From NCBI RefSeq assembly GCF_002174305.1, contig NZ_MIJB01000014.1:62001-126000 (forward strand): a stretch of 64,000 nucleotides of DNA, read 5' to 3'. This DNA is from Aeromicrobium sp. PE09-221. GTDB taxonomy: Bacteria > Actinomycetota > Actinomycetes > Propionibacteriales > Nocardioidaceae. The notes below the pieces were generated by a model. The model made no database searches and was not told where the DNA came from. It saw nothing but the letters and a program-made list of their open reading frames with translations. The position numbers and the translations under genes are program-made. Position 1 is the stretch's first letter; each line of letters opens with the position of its first letter. Of the stretch, positions 24,810 through 33,419 are shown piece by piece.

Positions 24810-26300
24810 ATGGGCGACACAACGCTCAACGTGGAAGTCGACGAACTGGACTTCATCATCGTCGGAGCCGGCCTATCTGGAATCGGCATCGCAGCGACGC
24901 TGCAACGAGAGAGGCCGGGCACACGCTTCGTCATGTTGGAGGCCCGCGACGCCATCGGAGGAACCTGGGACCTGTTCAAGTACCCCGGGATCCGGTCCGA
25001 CTCCGACCTCTACACCTTCGCCTACGACTTCAAGCCGTGGACCGACAAACGAGCCATCGCACCCGCTTCGGCCATTCTCAGTTACCTGCGCGAAACCGTG
25101 GCCGAGTACGACCTCGCTCCCACGATCCGGTACAACCACAAGGTCATCCGCGCGGTATGGACAAGTGAGGACGGCTGTTGGGAGGTAACCGCTCAACATG
25201 GCGAAGAGACGGTGCTCCTGCGAACCAAGTGGCTGTTTTGCGCCAGCGGCTACTACAACTACGACGCAGGGTATTCACCGGAGTTCCCGGGAGCGGCGTC
25301 GTTCAACGGGCAGATCATCCATCCCCAAGCGTGGCCGGACGACCTGCAGTATGCAGGCAAGCGCGTTGTGGTCATCGGTAGCGGCGCGACCGCCGTCACC
25401 CTCGTGCCTGCGATGGCGCCCCTCGCTGGTCACGTCACGATGTTGCAGCGGACTCCGAGCTACATCCTTCCGGTTCCGGGCGGTGACCCCATCGCCAATG
25501 GCCTGCGAAGGGTGCTCGGACCCAAGCGCGGCCACGCCATTGCCCGGCAGAAGAATGTCGCCCAAGCGCGAGGCATCTTCAACGTCTCCCAGCGTCACCC
25601 GTCGATAGTTCGCAAGGCCATCCGCAAGCTGACTGAGTCGAAGCTGCCGAAGGGCTATCCCGTCGACGCGCACTTCAACCCGCCGTACAACCCTTGGGAC
25701 CAACGGCTCTGCCTGGTGCCAGACGGAGATCTCTTCACGGCCATCTCTGAAGGCAGCGCCTCCATCGTCACCGACCGAATCAAGACCTTCACCGCCGACG
25801 GCCTTCTCCTTGAATCGGGTGAGGAGCTTCCGGCCGACATCGTGGTCACGGCTACGGGCTTGGATCTGCTCGCACTGGGGGGCATGGACCTCGTCATCGA
25901 CGGTGAACCGCTGGTCCTCACCGAGGCGGTCGCCTTCAAGGGGATGCTGATGAGTGGTGCTCCCAACTTCGCATTCGCCATCGGCTACACCAACATCTCG
26001 TGGACCCTGAAGGTCGGGCTCGTCGCCGAGCATCTCGTTCGCATCCTCGACTACATGGACGTTCACGGCTATGACGTTGTGGCGCCAGAGCTCCCTGGTG
26101 GCGAGTTCGCGACTCGCCCTTTGATGGACTTCGACGCGGGCTACGTCCAGCGCGCGATCGATCGACTTCCCCGCCAGGGGGCTGACGCTCCGTGGGTCAT
26201 GCCGCAGGACTACCGCAAGGACACGAAACTGTTACGCCACGGACCTGTGACCGATCCTCAACTGCACTACCGCCGCGTTCCCGTGAAGGTTGCTCCCTGA
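24810..26300 (+). CDS. Baeyer-Villiger monooxygenase, EthA-like flavoprotein
   Basis: 496 residues. FAD motif GAGLSG at 19-24, the Baeyer-Villiger fingerprint FNGQIIHPQAWP (F-x-G-x3-H-x3-W-P) at 165-176, and the NADPH motif GSGATA at 190. The GGTWDLFKYPGIRSDSDL block after residue 50 is that of EthA-type BVMOs. The enzyme inserts oxygen next to a ketone (or oxidises S/N) using NADPH and O2. It is transcribed from a promoter with the shared operator pair and converges on the CMD-MDR-VOC-SCP2 operon across a strong terminator. An ester or lactone product would suit the esterase encoded at 29263-30261 (inference). Confidence 0.9.
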   Translation: MGDTTLNVEVDELDFIIVGAGLSGIGIAATLQRERPGTRFVMLEARDAIGGTWDLFKYPGIRSDSDLYTFAYDFKPWTDKRAIAPASAILSYLRETVAEYDLAPTIRYNHKVIRAVWTSEDGCWEVTAQHGEETVLLRTKWLFCASGYYNYDAGYSPEFPGAASFNGQIIHPQAWPDDLQYAGKRVVVIGSGATAVTLVPAMAPLAGHVTMLQRTPSYILPVPGGDPIANGLRRVLGPKRGHAIARQKNVAQARGIFNVSQRHPSIVRKAIRKLTESKLPKGYPVDAHFNPPYNPWDQRLCLVPDGDLFTAISEGSASIVTDRIKTFTADGLLLESGEELPADIVVTATGLDLLALGGMDLVIDGEPLVLTEAVAFKGMLMSGAPNFAFAIGYTNISWTLKVGLVAEHLVRILDYMDVHGYDVVAPELPGGEFATRPLMDFDAGYVQRAIDRLPRQGADAPWVMPQDYRKDTKLLRHGPVTDPQLHYRRVPVKVAP

Positions 26301-26322
26301 CGGGAGGGAAACAGGCGGGAAC

Positions 26323-26364
26323 GCGAAGAGGGCCTGGCGGAAGTGCTCGCCAGGCCCTCTTCGC
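26323..26364. terminator. Bidirectional terminator between BVMO and CMD genes
   Basis: Perfect 17-bp stem GCGAAGAGGGCCTGGCG / CGCCAGGCCCTCTTCGC with an eight-base loop, midway between two convergent stop codons. Confidence 0.9.
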
Positions 26365-26375
26365 ATTCAGATGCG

Positions 26376-26903
26376 CTAGAGAATCGCACTGTCCTCAAGT
26401 GGCACCCGCGCCGACTCCAGGAACCGACTCACGAGGTTGAAATAGCTGACGCACAGGACCAGCTCGGTGGTCTGCACGCGGCCGTAGCGATCGAGTAGCG
26501 CCTCCAGCAGGTCATCGCGCAGTCGGATGTTGAGTGTGATGTCCTCAGCGGCGTCGAGGACCAACTGCGTCTCCTCGTCGAACCCACGCACGGGTCCGTC
26601 AACGCTCACTCGTGCGATCTCGTCGTCGCTCAGACCGACGATCCTGCCAATCCGCTCGTGCTGGACCCATTCATACTTCGAGCTGGTGATGGTCGCGATC
26701 CTCAGGATCGCGAGCTCACGCAGGCGTCGGTCGAACTTGCTCTGCAACAGGATCGAGCCGGCGAACTCAAGGAACGGCTTCAAGCTCGCAGTCGTGTTGG
26801 CGACAGCCCGGAAGATGTTGGCATCGGGAATGCCCTTGAGCAGCTTGAACTCCTTCTCGGAAAGCTCCTCGTCGGTCGGCAGAGGAATGAATGGTTTGGT
26901 CAC
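26376..26903 (-). CDS. Carboxymuconolactone decarboxylase (CMD/AhpD-like) family protein
   Basis: 175 residues. The CMD core is visible (KFDRRLRELAILRIATITSS..EWVQHERIGRIVGLSDDEI, in parts). The AhpD catalytic Cys-x-x-Cys is absent; the corresponding stretch is TITSSKYEW, so peroxidase chemistry is unlikely. It is the last gene of the operon SCP2-VOC-MDR-CMD and overlaps the MDR stop by four bases. The paralogue at 32317-32844 is closely similar. A role as a decarboxylase or isomerase-like small enzyme on a pathway intermediate is inferred; family annotation alone does not prove the reaction. Confidence 0.82.
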   Translation of the reverse strand: MTKPFIPLPTDEELSEKEFKLLKGIPDANIFRAVANTTASLKPFLEFAGSILLQSKFDRRLRELAILRIATITSSKYEWVQHERIGRIVGLSDDEIARVSVDGPVRGFDEETQLVLDAAEDITLNIRLRDDLLEALLDRYGRVQTTELVLCVSYFNLVSRFLESARVPLEDSAIL

Positions 26904-27886
26904 GCGAGGTCCTCCAGGTTGATGATGATCTTGCCGAGATGTTCATTTGCTGCCATACGGGCGAACGCAGCCTCGTACTCGGTTGCCTTGAGGACATGGT
27001 CGACCGGCATCCGCAAGCTCCCGTCGGCGATACCCGGCAGCAGCGCCTCGCGGGCGCTGGCGATGACCTCGTCGATCTCGCCGAGGGTTCGACTGCGGAA
27101 CGTGGTCCCGAAGTACTGGATGCGGCGCGCCGAGTGCTCTTCGAGGTCGATCTCCACCTTGTTGCCGCCCATGCGCCCGATGTTGATCAGCCGTCCAGCC
27201 ACGCGGGTGGCTTGGATCGTCTGGTTGACCAGTCGTCCCGCAACGAGGTCGACGGAGAGGTCGACGCCCTTGCGCTTGGTCGAGCGCAGGACGCCGCGGA
27301 CCCATTCGGGGTCCGTGGGGTCCAGGGCAAGGTCGGCCCCGAACTCCGTGAGTCGTTCCCGTCTCGCCGCTGTGGTGGAGGTGCCGATGACCGTGGCCGC
27401 ACCGAAGCGCTTGGCGACCTGCAGACCCATGAGACCCATCGCCGAGCTGGCACCTTGGATCAGCACCGACTCGCCCGCGACGAGGCCGCCGAGCGTGACC
27501 ACGGCGTCATGCATCGTCTGCATCGAGACCGGAAGCCCGGCCGCCTCCTCGTAGGAGAGGGTGGCGGGGATCGGGTGGAGCCACTCGGGCTTGGTGACCA
27601 GATACTCCGAGAATGCACGTGGCCCGGCCGACATGACCCGGTCGCCAACCGAGGCAGAGGTGACGCCGTCTCCGAGCTCGACTACCTCTCCGGACCATTC
27701 GAGGCCGAGCGGCTGTCCGACACCCCCCATGAGGCCGTGGCTGTCCCCAGTGAGCATCGACAGATCAGCCCGGTTGAGTGCAGCAGCGCGGAGCTTGATG
27801 AGGACGAATCCCGGGCCAGGCGAGGGTTTGTCGAACTCGCCGATCGCCGGACCATTGGTTCCGGCAATGATGGCACGCATGGTCAC
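26900..27886 (-). CDS. Zinc-independent medium-chain dehydrogenase/reductase (quinone oxidoreductase-like)
   Basis: 328 residues, a GroES-like N-terminal domain followed by a Rossmann domain with AGESVLIQGASSAMGLMGLQ (AxGxxG-type motif). It lacks the zinc-ligand cysteine pattern, which places it with quinone oxidoreductase/enoyl reductase MDRs using NADPH. Starts MTMRAIIAG and is coupled to the VOC gene by an ATGA overlap. A paralogue beginning VTTMRALLG stands in the same order behind a VOC gene at 51263-52264. Confidence 0.88.
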   Translation of the reverse strand: MTMRAIIAGTNGPAIGEFDKPSPGPGFVLIKLRAAALNRADLSMLTGDSHGLMGGVGQPLGLEWSGEVVELGDGVTSASVGDRVMSAGPRAFSEYLVTKPEWLHPIPATLSYEEAAGLPVSMQTMHDAVVTLGGLVAGESVLIQGASSAMGLMGLQVAKRFGAATVIGTSTTAARRERLTEFGADLALDPTDPEWVRGVLRSTKRKGVDLSVDLVAGRLVNQTIQATRVAGRLINIGRMGGNKVEIDLEEHSARRIQYFGTTFRSRTLGEIDEVIASAREALLPGIADGSLRMPVDHVLKATEYEAAFARMAANEHLGKIIINLEDLA

Positions 27887-28416
27887 TTGCCTCCCATCGG
27901 GCGGATCGGCTTGGACCCGTCCCAGCCGATCGACGACTTCCGGATGAAGTCGAACACCGCCCGTTTGGGGCCGCTGACGTCAGAGATCTCCACGACGGTG
28001 CCGGGATGTCCCTGAGTCTCGAAGTAGGCGAATCGCCCGTGCTCGCCCCCGATCTTTCCCTCCTGCCCAACCACGTAGCCGAGATCAATTGCGTTGTCGT
28101 AGAGATCCTGATACTCGGTGGTCCAGTAACACATGTGCTGGAGGCCTTCGTGGCCGGCGGCGAGGAAGTCGCGGTACATCGACGGGGCGTCGTTGCTGGG
28201 CTGAATCAGCTCGATCTGCAGATCGCCGGAGTTGGCCAGAGCCACGCTGATCCGGGCGTCAGATGGCTCGCCGCGGTACCGGAAGTCCTCGACCTGGACG
28301 TCCTCGAAGTAGAACCACGGGCCAACTCCAAGGGCATCGACCCAGTGCTTGATCGCGGAGTCCAGATCGCGCACCACGTAGCCGTTCTGGGTCACCGCAC
28401 CGAAGATCCGGCTCAT
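27883..28416 (-). CDS. VOC-superfamily (glyoxalase-like) protein
   Basis: 177 residues starting MSRIFGAVTQNGYVVRDL. Two beta-alpha-beta-beta-beta modules are visible. Likely metal ligands are Glu in LQIELIQ, His in GLQHMCYW and Glu in VVEIS. Related proteins include methylmalonyl-CoA epimerase and glyoxalases, so an isomerase, lyase or dioxygenase step is possible; the reaction cannot be stated. Coupled between SCP2 and MDR by ATGA overlaps. It is roughly two thirds identical to the VOC at 32892-33419. Confidence 0.85.
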   Translation of the reverse strand: MSRIFGAVTQNGYVVRDLDSAIKHWVDALGVGPWFYFEDVQVEDFRYRGEPSDARISVALANSGDLQIELIQPSNDAPSMYRDFLAAGHEGLQHMCYWTTEYQDLYDNAIDLGYVVGQEGKIGGEHGRFAYFETQGHPGTVVEISDVSGPKRAVFDFIRKSSIGWDGSKPIRPMGGK

Positions 28417-28730
28417 GCGAGCTGGTCCTTGTTGAAGAAGGTGGGGATGTCCTTGGCGAGTTGGAGGTCGCCTTCGACCTGGAGTTTGCCGGCGAGGAAG
28501 GCCTCGACGCCGTCGAGGTCGCCGCGGAGGACGGAGATGAGGTCCTCGTCGGAGGCGATGAGCGTGACGTCGGGGTCGGCGGCGGTGCCGTCGTGGACGG
28601 TCAGGCCGTCGCTGGTGAGGACGACGTAGGCGGGGGTGGAGACGTTGAGCTGGACGGTTCCCTCGGCGCCGTCGGCGGCCTCGGCGTCGTAGGCGGGGGG
28701 CAGCATGTTGAGAAACTCGGAGGCGGACAT
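28413..28730 (-). CDS. SCP2 sterol-binding-domain-like protein (copy 2)
   Basis: 105 residues: MSASEFLNMLPPAYDAEAAD..., with the SCP2-type pattern VTLIASDEDLISVLRGDLDG, FLAGKLQVEGDL and a C-terminal KDIPTFF. SCP2 domains bind hydrophobic acyl or sterol-like ligands. It is the first gene of the second operon, right below an operator pair. The DNA is nearly identical to the copy at 33416-33733 (about eight differences by eye in 318 bases), far closer than the adjoining VOC genes. Confidence 0.85.
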   Translation of the reverse strand: MSASEFLNMLPPAYDAEAADGAEGTVQLNVSTPAYVVLTSDGLTVHDGTAADPDVTLIASDEDLISVLRGDLDGVEAFLAGKLQVEGDLQLAKDIPTFFNKDQLA

Positions 28731-28755
28731 CGGGGTGGGACCTTTCAGTTCAAGA

Positions 28756-28805
28756 ACCTACGGCGTAGGTAATGCACATCACACCATAAACATACGGCGT
28801 AGATA
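28756..28805. promoter_or_regulatory. Paired TetR-type operators upstream of the second SCP2 operon
   Basis: Site 1 (28756-28770) is ACCTAC-GGC-GTAGGT, perfect; site 2 (28791-28805) is CATAC-GGC-GTAGAT, imperfect, 34 bases centre to centre. It lies between the SRPBCC stop and the SCP2 start, giving this operon its own regulated promoter. Confidence 0.8.
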
Positions 28806-28825
28806 TTTCAACCCGGGAGAGCTGC

Positions 28826-29266
28826 TCAGGTGGCAAGTTCCTGCTCTGCCGCGTCGAGAATTCCGCTGAGTAGGCGCTGCGCGGATCGCTGGACGAGGTA
28901 CCCGGCCGGCCCGTGAGCCCAGCCGGGCAGAGCGAGCTCGATGTGCGACGACCAGACTACCCTGGTGCCCTGTGCGTCATCGAGCAGACGGACATGGCCT
29001 GAGCCGCGGACGGGAGGGAAGGCCGCTCGAATGACGTAGCCGATCGAGTCGCCGGGAACGTAGCTGGTGATCTCTTCTCGGAACCATCCAGTCGAGCTGA
29101 TGAGGCTGCGTACTGCATGGACACCGAAGGGGAACCGGGCGCCAGCGGCTAGCCATCGGGCGCGCAGCACCGTGCTGGAAGACGAGTAGCGTCCAGCGTC
29201 GGAGAGCCAGGTGAACACCAGTGGACGCGGGGCGGAGATGACTCGGTCGACGATCGTGCGTGTCAT
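28826..29266 (-). CDS. SRPBCC (polyketide cyclase/START-like) family protein
   Basis: 146 residues with the SRPBCC opening TRTIVDRVISAPRPLVFTWL, central beta strands (VWSSHIELALPG) and the long C-terminal helix (LSGILDAAEQELAT). These helix-grip proteins bind hydrophobic ligands in a deep pocket. Its start overlaps the esterase stop, making it the last gene of the seven-gene operon headed by SCP2 copy 1. A binding or cyclase role is inferred only from the fold. Confidence 0.75.
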   Translation of the reverse strand: MTRTIVDRVISAPRPLVFTWLSDAGRYSSSSTVLRARWLAAGARFPFGVHAVRSLISSTGWFREEITSYVPGDSIGYVIRAAFPPVRGSGHVRLLDDAQGTRVVWSSHIELALPGWAHGPAGYLVQRSAQRLLSGILDAAEQELAT

Positions 29267-30261
29267 GAGGGCCGCGTCACCTCACCCTCGTGCCCCACGG
29301 CCTCCCGCAGGGTCCTGGCCATGGTCTCCCAGAGCGCGGTCATCGTCGGCGGCTGTGGACGCACCATCACATCCGCGGCGTGGTACATGCCTGGAACGGT
29401 GTGGACCTCGCAGGGCACGCCGGCTCGTCGCAGTCGTGCGCCGTACAGATGCACCTCGTCGTAGAAAAGGTCGAGATCCCCGACTCCGATCCAAGCAGGC
29501 GCAAGTCCGCGAAGGTCCTCTCGCCTGGCGGCTGAGCCTTCGAGGGTTTGCGCGTCCTGCAGGTACTGCGCCCAGGCAAAGCGGTTGGATGCCGCCGTCC
29601 AGATCAATCGCCCTCGTCCACCGCGGGATGCGCGGGTGCGGTCATCAAGCATCGGGTAGAGCAGCATCTGCAACGAGACCGGTATCCCTTCGTCCTGCGC
29701 CCGCTGGGCAACTTCGGCCGCAAGGCCTCCGCCGGCAGAGTCCCCACCGACTGCGATGCGCTCAGGATCGACCCCGAGGGCCGCGGCGTTGGCGCGCAAC
29801 CAGCGCAGCGCGGCCATGCAGTCGTCGACTGCGCAGGGAAAGGGGTCCTCAGGCGCGGTCCGATACTGCGGCAGCGCGACCAGGACGCCCGCCTTGACGG
29901 CAAGGAAGCTGCCCTTCTCGTACTCTGATCTGGGCGAACCAAAGAGCCGTCCTCCTCCGTGGATCCACAGGAGAGCGCCCGTGACACCGCTCCTGTCCTC
30001 TGCGTCGACCAGGTGGATGGCGCGACCCTCGGGCAGGTCGTTGAGTCGCCGTGCGCGCGTGGACCCGATCAGCGGCGTCGGTCGGCCCATGACCCGTCGT
30101 GCCATCTGCAACGAGGCCGTCGATCGCACGCTCGTCGGCAACCACAGCAGCACGTTTCTTCGTAGTTCAGGTGCTGCTCGTCGCACCTGTCGCGCGCGTA
30201 CGACGAGCGCTCCGAGGAGACCGAGGCCGGTCAGGACGAGCCAGACCCGGGTCCTCGTCAT
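29263..30261 (-). CDS. Alpha/beta hydrolase, hormone-sensitive-lipase (HSL) family esterase
   Basis: 332 residues from ATG 30261, coupled to the FMN-enzyme stop. A hydrophobic N-terminal helix (VWLVLTGLGLLGALVV) suggests membrane anchoring or export. The oxyanion motif HGGG is at 101-104, nucleophile Ser175 in GGDSAGGG, acid in the GVGDLDLFYDE region and His in PGMYHAAD. HSL esterases cleave short to medium esters and lactones. In this regulon it could open the ester or lactone made by the BVMO (inference). Confidence 0.88.
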   Translation of the reverse strand: MTRTRVWLVLTGLGLLGALVVRARQVRRAAPELRRNVLLWLPTSVRSTASLQMARRVMGRPTPLIGSTRARRLNDLPEGRAIHLVDAEDRSGVTGALLWIHGGGRLFGSPRSEYEKGSFLAVKAGVLVALPQYRTAPEDPFPCAVDDCMAALRWLRANAAALGVDPERIAVGGDSAGGGLAAEVAQRAQDEGIPVSLQMLLYPMLDDRTRASRGGRGRLIWTAASNRFAWAQYLQDAQTLEGSAARREDLRGLAPAWIGVGDLDLFYDEVHLYGARLRRAGVPCEVHTVPGMYHAADVMVRPQPPTMTALWETMARTLREAVGHEGEVTRPS

Positions 30262-31421
30262 GGCACTGGAAGCAGGATGTCGGGGTGGAGTTCCGTGATG
30301 CTCGCGTACCCATTCAGTGCCATGGTCAGGTCCATCTCCGCGAGGAGACTCTTGAGGACGTGGACGATGCCATCGGTGGCGCCCAGCGCTGCTCCGTAGC
30401 CGTACGGACGACCGATTCCGACGGCGGTCGCGCCGAGGGCGAGTGCCTTCACGATGTCGACTCCGCTGCGCACGCCTGAGTCGAAGAGCACGGGCAAGTC
30501 GCCCGCAGCCGCGACGACCTCGGGCAGGAACGTCAGTGCCGGCGCGCTCGCGGCTTGACGACCCCCGTGGTTGGAGCAATAGATGCCGTCAACGCCAGCG
30601 TCACGTGCCTGGCGAACATCTTCGGCCGCGCAGATGCCCTTGAGGATGAGGGGAAGGCTGGTGCTGCCGCGCAACCAGTCCAGATCGGCCCAACTGAGGG
30701 TGGGATTGCCGAAGACTCCCGCCCACTGCTCGACCGCCGCGGCCGGATCGTCGCGGCGCTCGGCGGGCAGGCGTCTGAGGAAGACCTCGTCGCTGGTGTA
30801 GTTGGCCAGCCCGGCTCCACCCAGTTGGGGGAACGTGCCGTGCCGCAGATCCCGCGGCCTGTAACCCAGCGTCCAGGTGTCGAGGGTGACGACGAGCGCT
30901 CGATAGCCGGCCGACTCGGCCCGCGAGATGAGGCTCACGGCGAGTTCTCGATCATTGGGGGTGTAGAGCTGGAACATGCCAGGCGTCTGTCCCAAGTTGG
31001 CCGCAACCTCTTCGAGTGGATCCTGCATCAGGGTTGAACCCACCAGCGGAACACCGGTCGCCGCAGCTGCCTTGGCGGCCGCTATGTCGCCGTGCCCGTC
31101 GCTGCTCAAGACACCGAGAACACCAATCGGTGCCATGAACACCGGTGAGGGCAGGGACATGCCGAACAGGTCGACTGATTGGTCACGCTGTCCAGCCCCG
31201 ACCAGCATGCGCGGCCGGATGCCGAGCCGCTCGAATGCTGCGACGTTGCCCTGCTGAGTGTGCTCGTCACCCGCGCCTCCGGCCACGTAGTCCCACAGGT
31301 CCGGGACAACGGCTTCTTGGGCCTGCGCCTCCAGCTCTGAGAACGTGAACGGCATGGTCGGCGCCTGCCCCAAGATTCCTTCGAGATAGACACCGAGCTG
31401 GAAGTCAGAGAAGTTGCTCAT
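30258..31421 (-). CDS. FMN-dependent alpha-hydroxy acid dehydrogenase/lactate 2-monooxygenase-like
   Basis: 387 residues. FMN-binding and catalytic motifs: MAPIGVLGVL near 96, QLYTPND near 151, Lys261 in LILKGI, catalytic His285 and Arg288 in SNHGGRQ, and LFDSGVRSGVDIVKALALGA. The start of the protein and the long interdomain region resemble mycobacterial lactate 2-monooxygenase. It should oxidise a 2-hydroxy acid, possibly with oxidative decarboxylation. It overlaps the SDR upstream and the esterase downstream by four bases each. Confidence 0.88.
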   Translation of the reverse strand: MSNFSDFQLGVYLEGILGQAPTMPFTFSELEAQAQEAVVPDLWDYVAGGAGDEHTQQGNVAAFERLGIRPRMLVGAGQRDQSVDLFGMSLPSPVFMAPIGVLGVLSSDGHGDIAAAKAAAATGVPLVGSTLMQDPLEEVAANLGQTPGMFQLYTPNDRELAVSLISRAESAGYRALVVTLDTWTLGYRPRDLRHGTFPQLGGAGLANYTSDEVFLRRLPAERRDDPAAAVEQWAGVFGNPTLSWADLDWLRGSTSLPLILKGICAAEDVRQARDAGVDGIYCSNHGGRQAASAPALTFLPEVVAAAGDLPVLFDSGVRSGVDIVKALALGATAVGIGRPYGYGAALGATDGIVHVLKSLLAEMDLTMALNGYASITELHPDILLPVP

Positions 31422-32320
31422 GGCTTCGTCTCGACCACGTCGGCCGTCGAAGTCGCGTGATCAACAAGATCCCATAGGTGCGCGGCAAGGCGAGGGTCTG
31501 ATGCCTCCTTGGTGCGCCCTACCGGCTTCGGGTGCCCACGGAATTCGTAGAGGCGATCAGGGCCGATGTAGCTGTTGTTCGGCAGCACCTCGGTAGCGGC
31601 GTAGAGGGTGGTGAGGGCTCCCTTCGTCGGCGGCTGTCCGAGCATGGCGACGCCGACGTCGAAGAGGCGGTTGAGTGCCTTGCTCGGTGTCGGGTTCGTC
31701 AGGCTCGTTGCAGCCCAGCCGGGGTGCGAGAGTTGGACGTCGACACCCGGCCGCAGGGCGTGGATGCGCCTGGACAGCTCGGCGCCCCAGATCATGTCGC
31801 CCAGCTTGGACTGACCGTAGGCTGCAGGCTTGGTCCACTTCCTGCGCTCGAAGTGCGGGTCGTCAAGGTCGAAGGTGGCCTGCTTGTGGGCCATCGAGCC
31901 CACGACGACGACGCGACGCTTGACTCGGGGCAGCACCAGGTTGGTGAAGCGGAACGGCCCGAACAGGTTGACCGCAAGGTTCATCTCGAAGCCGTCCTCG
32001 CTCACCTGGCGGGAGTTCGTTGCGGCGCCGGCGTTGTTGATGAGCACGTCCACCTGCTCAGTGACCTGGTTGGCTGCGGACTGGACGCTCGCCTGTGAGG
32101 AGAAGTCAACCCTCAGCACATCGGCGTCGCCGAGTTGGCTGGCAACCTTCTGCCCCAAGGCCTCGTTGCGTACCGCCAGGATGATCCGCGCGCCGCGGCT
32201 CGACGCGACCCGCACAGTCTCCAAGCCGAGGCCGTTGGTGCTGCCGGTGACGAGCCACGTCTGGCCGGTAAGGTCGGGCATGTCGTCGAGGTCCCATCGG
32301 GGGGTGGCAGGTGCACTCAC
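31418..32320 (-). CDS. SDR family oxidoreductase (retinol dehydrogenase-like)
   Basis: 300 residues. Cofactor motif VTGSTNGLG, NNAG in VLINNAGAAT, and the catalytic YGQSK pair; the substrate loop HPGWAATSL follows. The arrangement with GSMAHKQATFDLDDPHF matches the light-dependent-protochlorophyllide/retinol dehydrogenase-like SDR group. A close homologue is encoded at 38696-39571. It oxidises or reduces an alcohol/ketone, and the substrate is unknown. Coupled to CMD upstream and the FMN enzyme downstream. Confidence 0.88.
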   Translation of the reverse strand: MSAPATPRWDLDDMPDLTGQTWLVTGSTNGLGLETVRVASSRGARIILAVRNEALGQKVASQLGDADVLRVDFSSQASVQSAANQVTEQVDVLINNAGAATNSRQVSEDGFEMNLAVNLFGPFRFTNLVLPRVKRRVVVVGSMAHKQATFDLDDPHFERRKWTKPAAYGQSKLGDMIWGAELSRRIHALRPGVDVQLSHPGWAATSLTNPTPSKALNRLFDVGVAMLGQPPTKGALTTLYAATEVLPNNSYIGPDRLYEFRGHPKPVGRTKEASDPRLAAHLWDLVDHATSTADVVETKP

Positions 32321-32844
32321 AGCAGGGCCTCGCTCTCCAGCGGCACCCGCGCGGACTCGAGGAAGCGCGGAATGAGGTTGTAGAAGCTGATCGCCAGCAC
32401 GAACTCAGTGGTCTGCTCGCGCCCGTAGCGCTCCAGCAGGCGCTCGAGCAGGTCGGAACGAAGCTTGATGTTCCGAGTGATGTCCTCGGCGGCCTCGAGG
32501 ACGAGCAGCGTCTCCTCGTCCAGCCCCTCGGTCGAGCCCGGAGTGTTCGCGGTGACGATGTCTTGCTCCGGCACACCGACCACCTTGGAGATGCGCTCAT
32601 GCTGGACCCGTGCGTACTCAGAGCCCAAGATCGCAATCACGCGCAAGATCGCCAGCTGGCGCAGGCGCCGGTCGAACTTGTTCTGGAGCAGCACGGAACC
32701 CGCGAAGTCCAAGAACGGCTTGAGGCTTGCCGAGGTGTTCGCAACCATCCGGAACACGTTGGCCTCCGGAAGGCCCTTGAGCAGCTTGAGCTCTCGCTCG
32801 GTCAGTTGCTCGTTGGTGGGGAGTGGGATGTGGGCGTCGGTCAT
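32317..32844 (-). CDS. Carboxymuconolactone decarboxylase (CMD/AhpD-like) family protein
   Basis: 175 residues from ATG 32844 (the longer open frame upstream is out of context). Same architecture as the CMD at 26376-26903: LKLLKGLPEANVFRMVAN, FDRRLRQLAILRVIAILGSE. Again the AhpD Cys-x-x-Cys is missing (AILGSEYA). It lies between VOC (47-base gap) and SDR (ATGA overlap). The two CMDs are clear paralogues, so the operons carry parallel enzymes. Confidence 0.82.
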   Translation of the reverse strand: MTDAHIPLPTNEQLTERELKLLKGLPEANVFRMVANTSASLKPFLDFAGSVLLQNKFDRRLRQLAILRVIAILGSEYARVQHERISKVVGVPEQDIVTANTPGSTEGLDEETLLVLEAAEDITRNIKLRSDLLERLLERYGREQTTEFVLAISFYNLIPRFLESARVPLESEALL

Positions 32845-32891
32845 GTGGCGCTCGATTTCTGGTAGTCGTGGGTTGATGTCGGTGCCGCTGC

Positions 32892-33419
32892 TCAGTTCAT
32901 GTGGCGGATGGGTCTGGAGCCGTCCCAGGTGGCAGCCGTCTTGCGCATGAAGTCGAAGATGGCCTTCTTGGGGCCGCCGTGGTCGGACAGCTCGAGCACG
33001 GTGCCGGGATGGGTCTGGGTGTCGAAGTAGGCGAAGCGACCTTGCTCGCCGCCCACACAGCCCTCCTGGCCGACCACGTAGCCGAGTTCGAGTGCCTTGT
33101 CGTAGTCGGCTTGGAAGTTGCTGGTCCCGTAGCAGATGTGCTGCAGGCCTTCGTGGCCTGCGGCGAGGAAGTCGCGGTACATCGACGGAGCGTCGTTGGT
33201 CGGCTCGATGAGCTCGATCTGCAGGTCGCCGGCGTAGGCGATGCCCACGCTCATCCGGGCATCGGAGGGAACGCCACGGTAGCGAAAGTTCATGATCGGG
33301 ATGTCGTGCACATAGAACCACGGGCCGACATGCAGGTTCTCGGCCCAGTGCTGCATCGCAGTCTGGATGTCTCGCACGACGTAGCCGTTCTGGGTCACCG
33401 CACCGAAGATCCGGCTCAT
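32892..33419 (-). CDS. VOC-superfamily (glyoxalase-like) protein
   Basis: 175 residues, paralogue of 27883-28416 with the same opening MSRIFGAVTQNGYVVRD and block SMYRDFLAAGHEGLQH. Probable metal ligands Glu (IELIE), His (GLQHICYG) and Glu (VLELS) are conserved. Its start overlaps the SCP2 stop. Differences are concentrated around the substrate-facing segments (HDIPIMNFRYRG versus EDVQVEDFRYRG), suggesting related but distinct substrates. Confidence 0.85.
   Translation of the reverse strand: MSRIFGAVTQNGYVVRDIQTAMQHWAENLHVGPWFYVHDIPIMNFRYRGVPSDARMSVGIAYAGDLQIELIEPTNDAPSMYRDFLAAGHEGLQHICYGTSNFQADYDKALELGYVVGQEGCVGGEQGRFAYFDTQTHPGTVLELSDHGGPKKAIFDFMRKTAATWDGSRPIRHMN

Noticed and set aside
26376-26903. 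AhpD alkyl hydroperoxidase activity
   Set aside because: The catalytic Cys-x-x-Cys of AhpD is absent in this and the three other CMD proteins.
26891-28015. 374-codon plus-strand open frame
   Set aside because: Antisense to the MDR and VOC genes; no domain seen.
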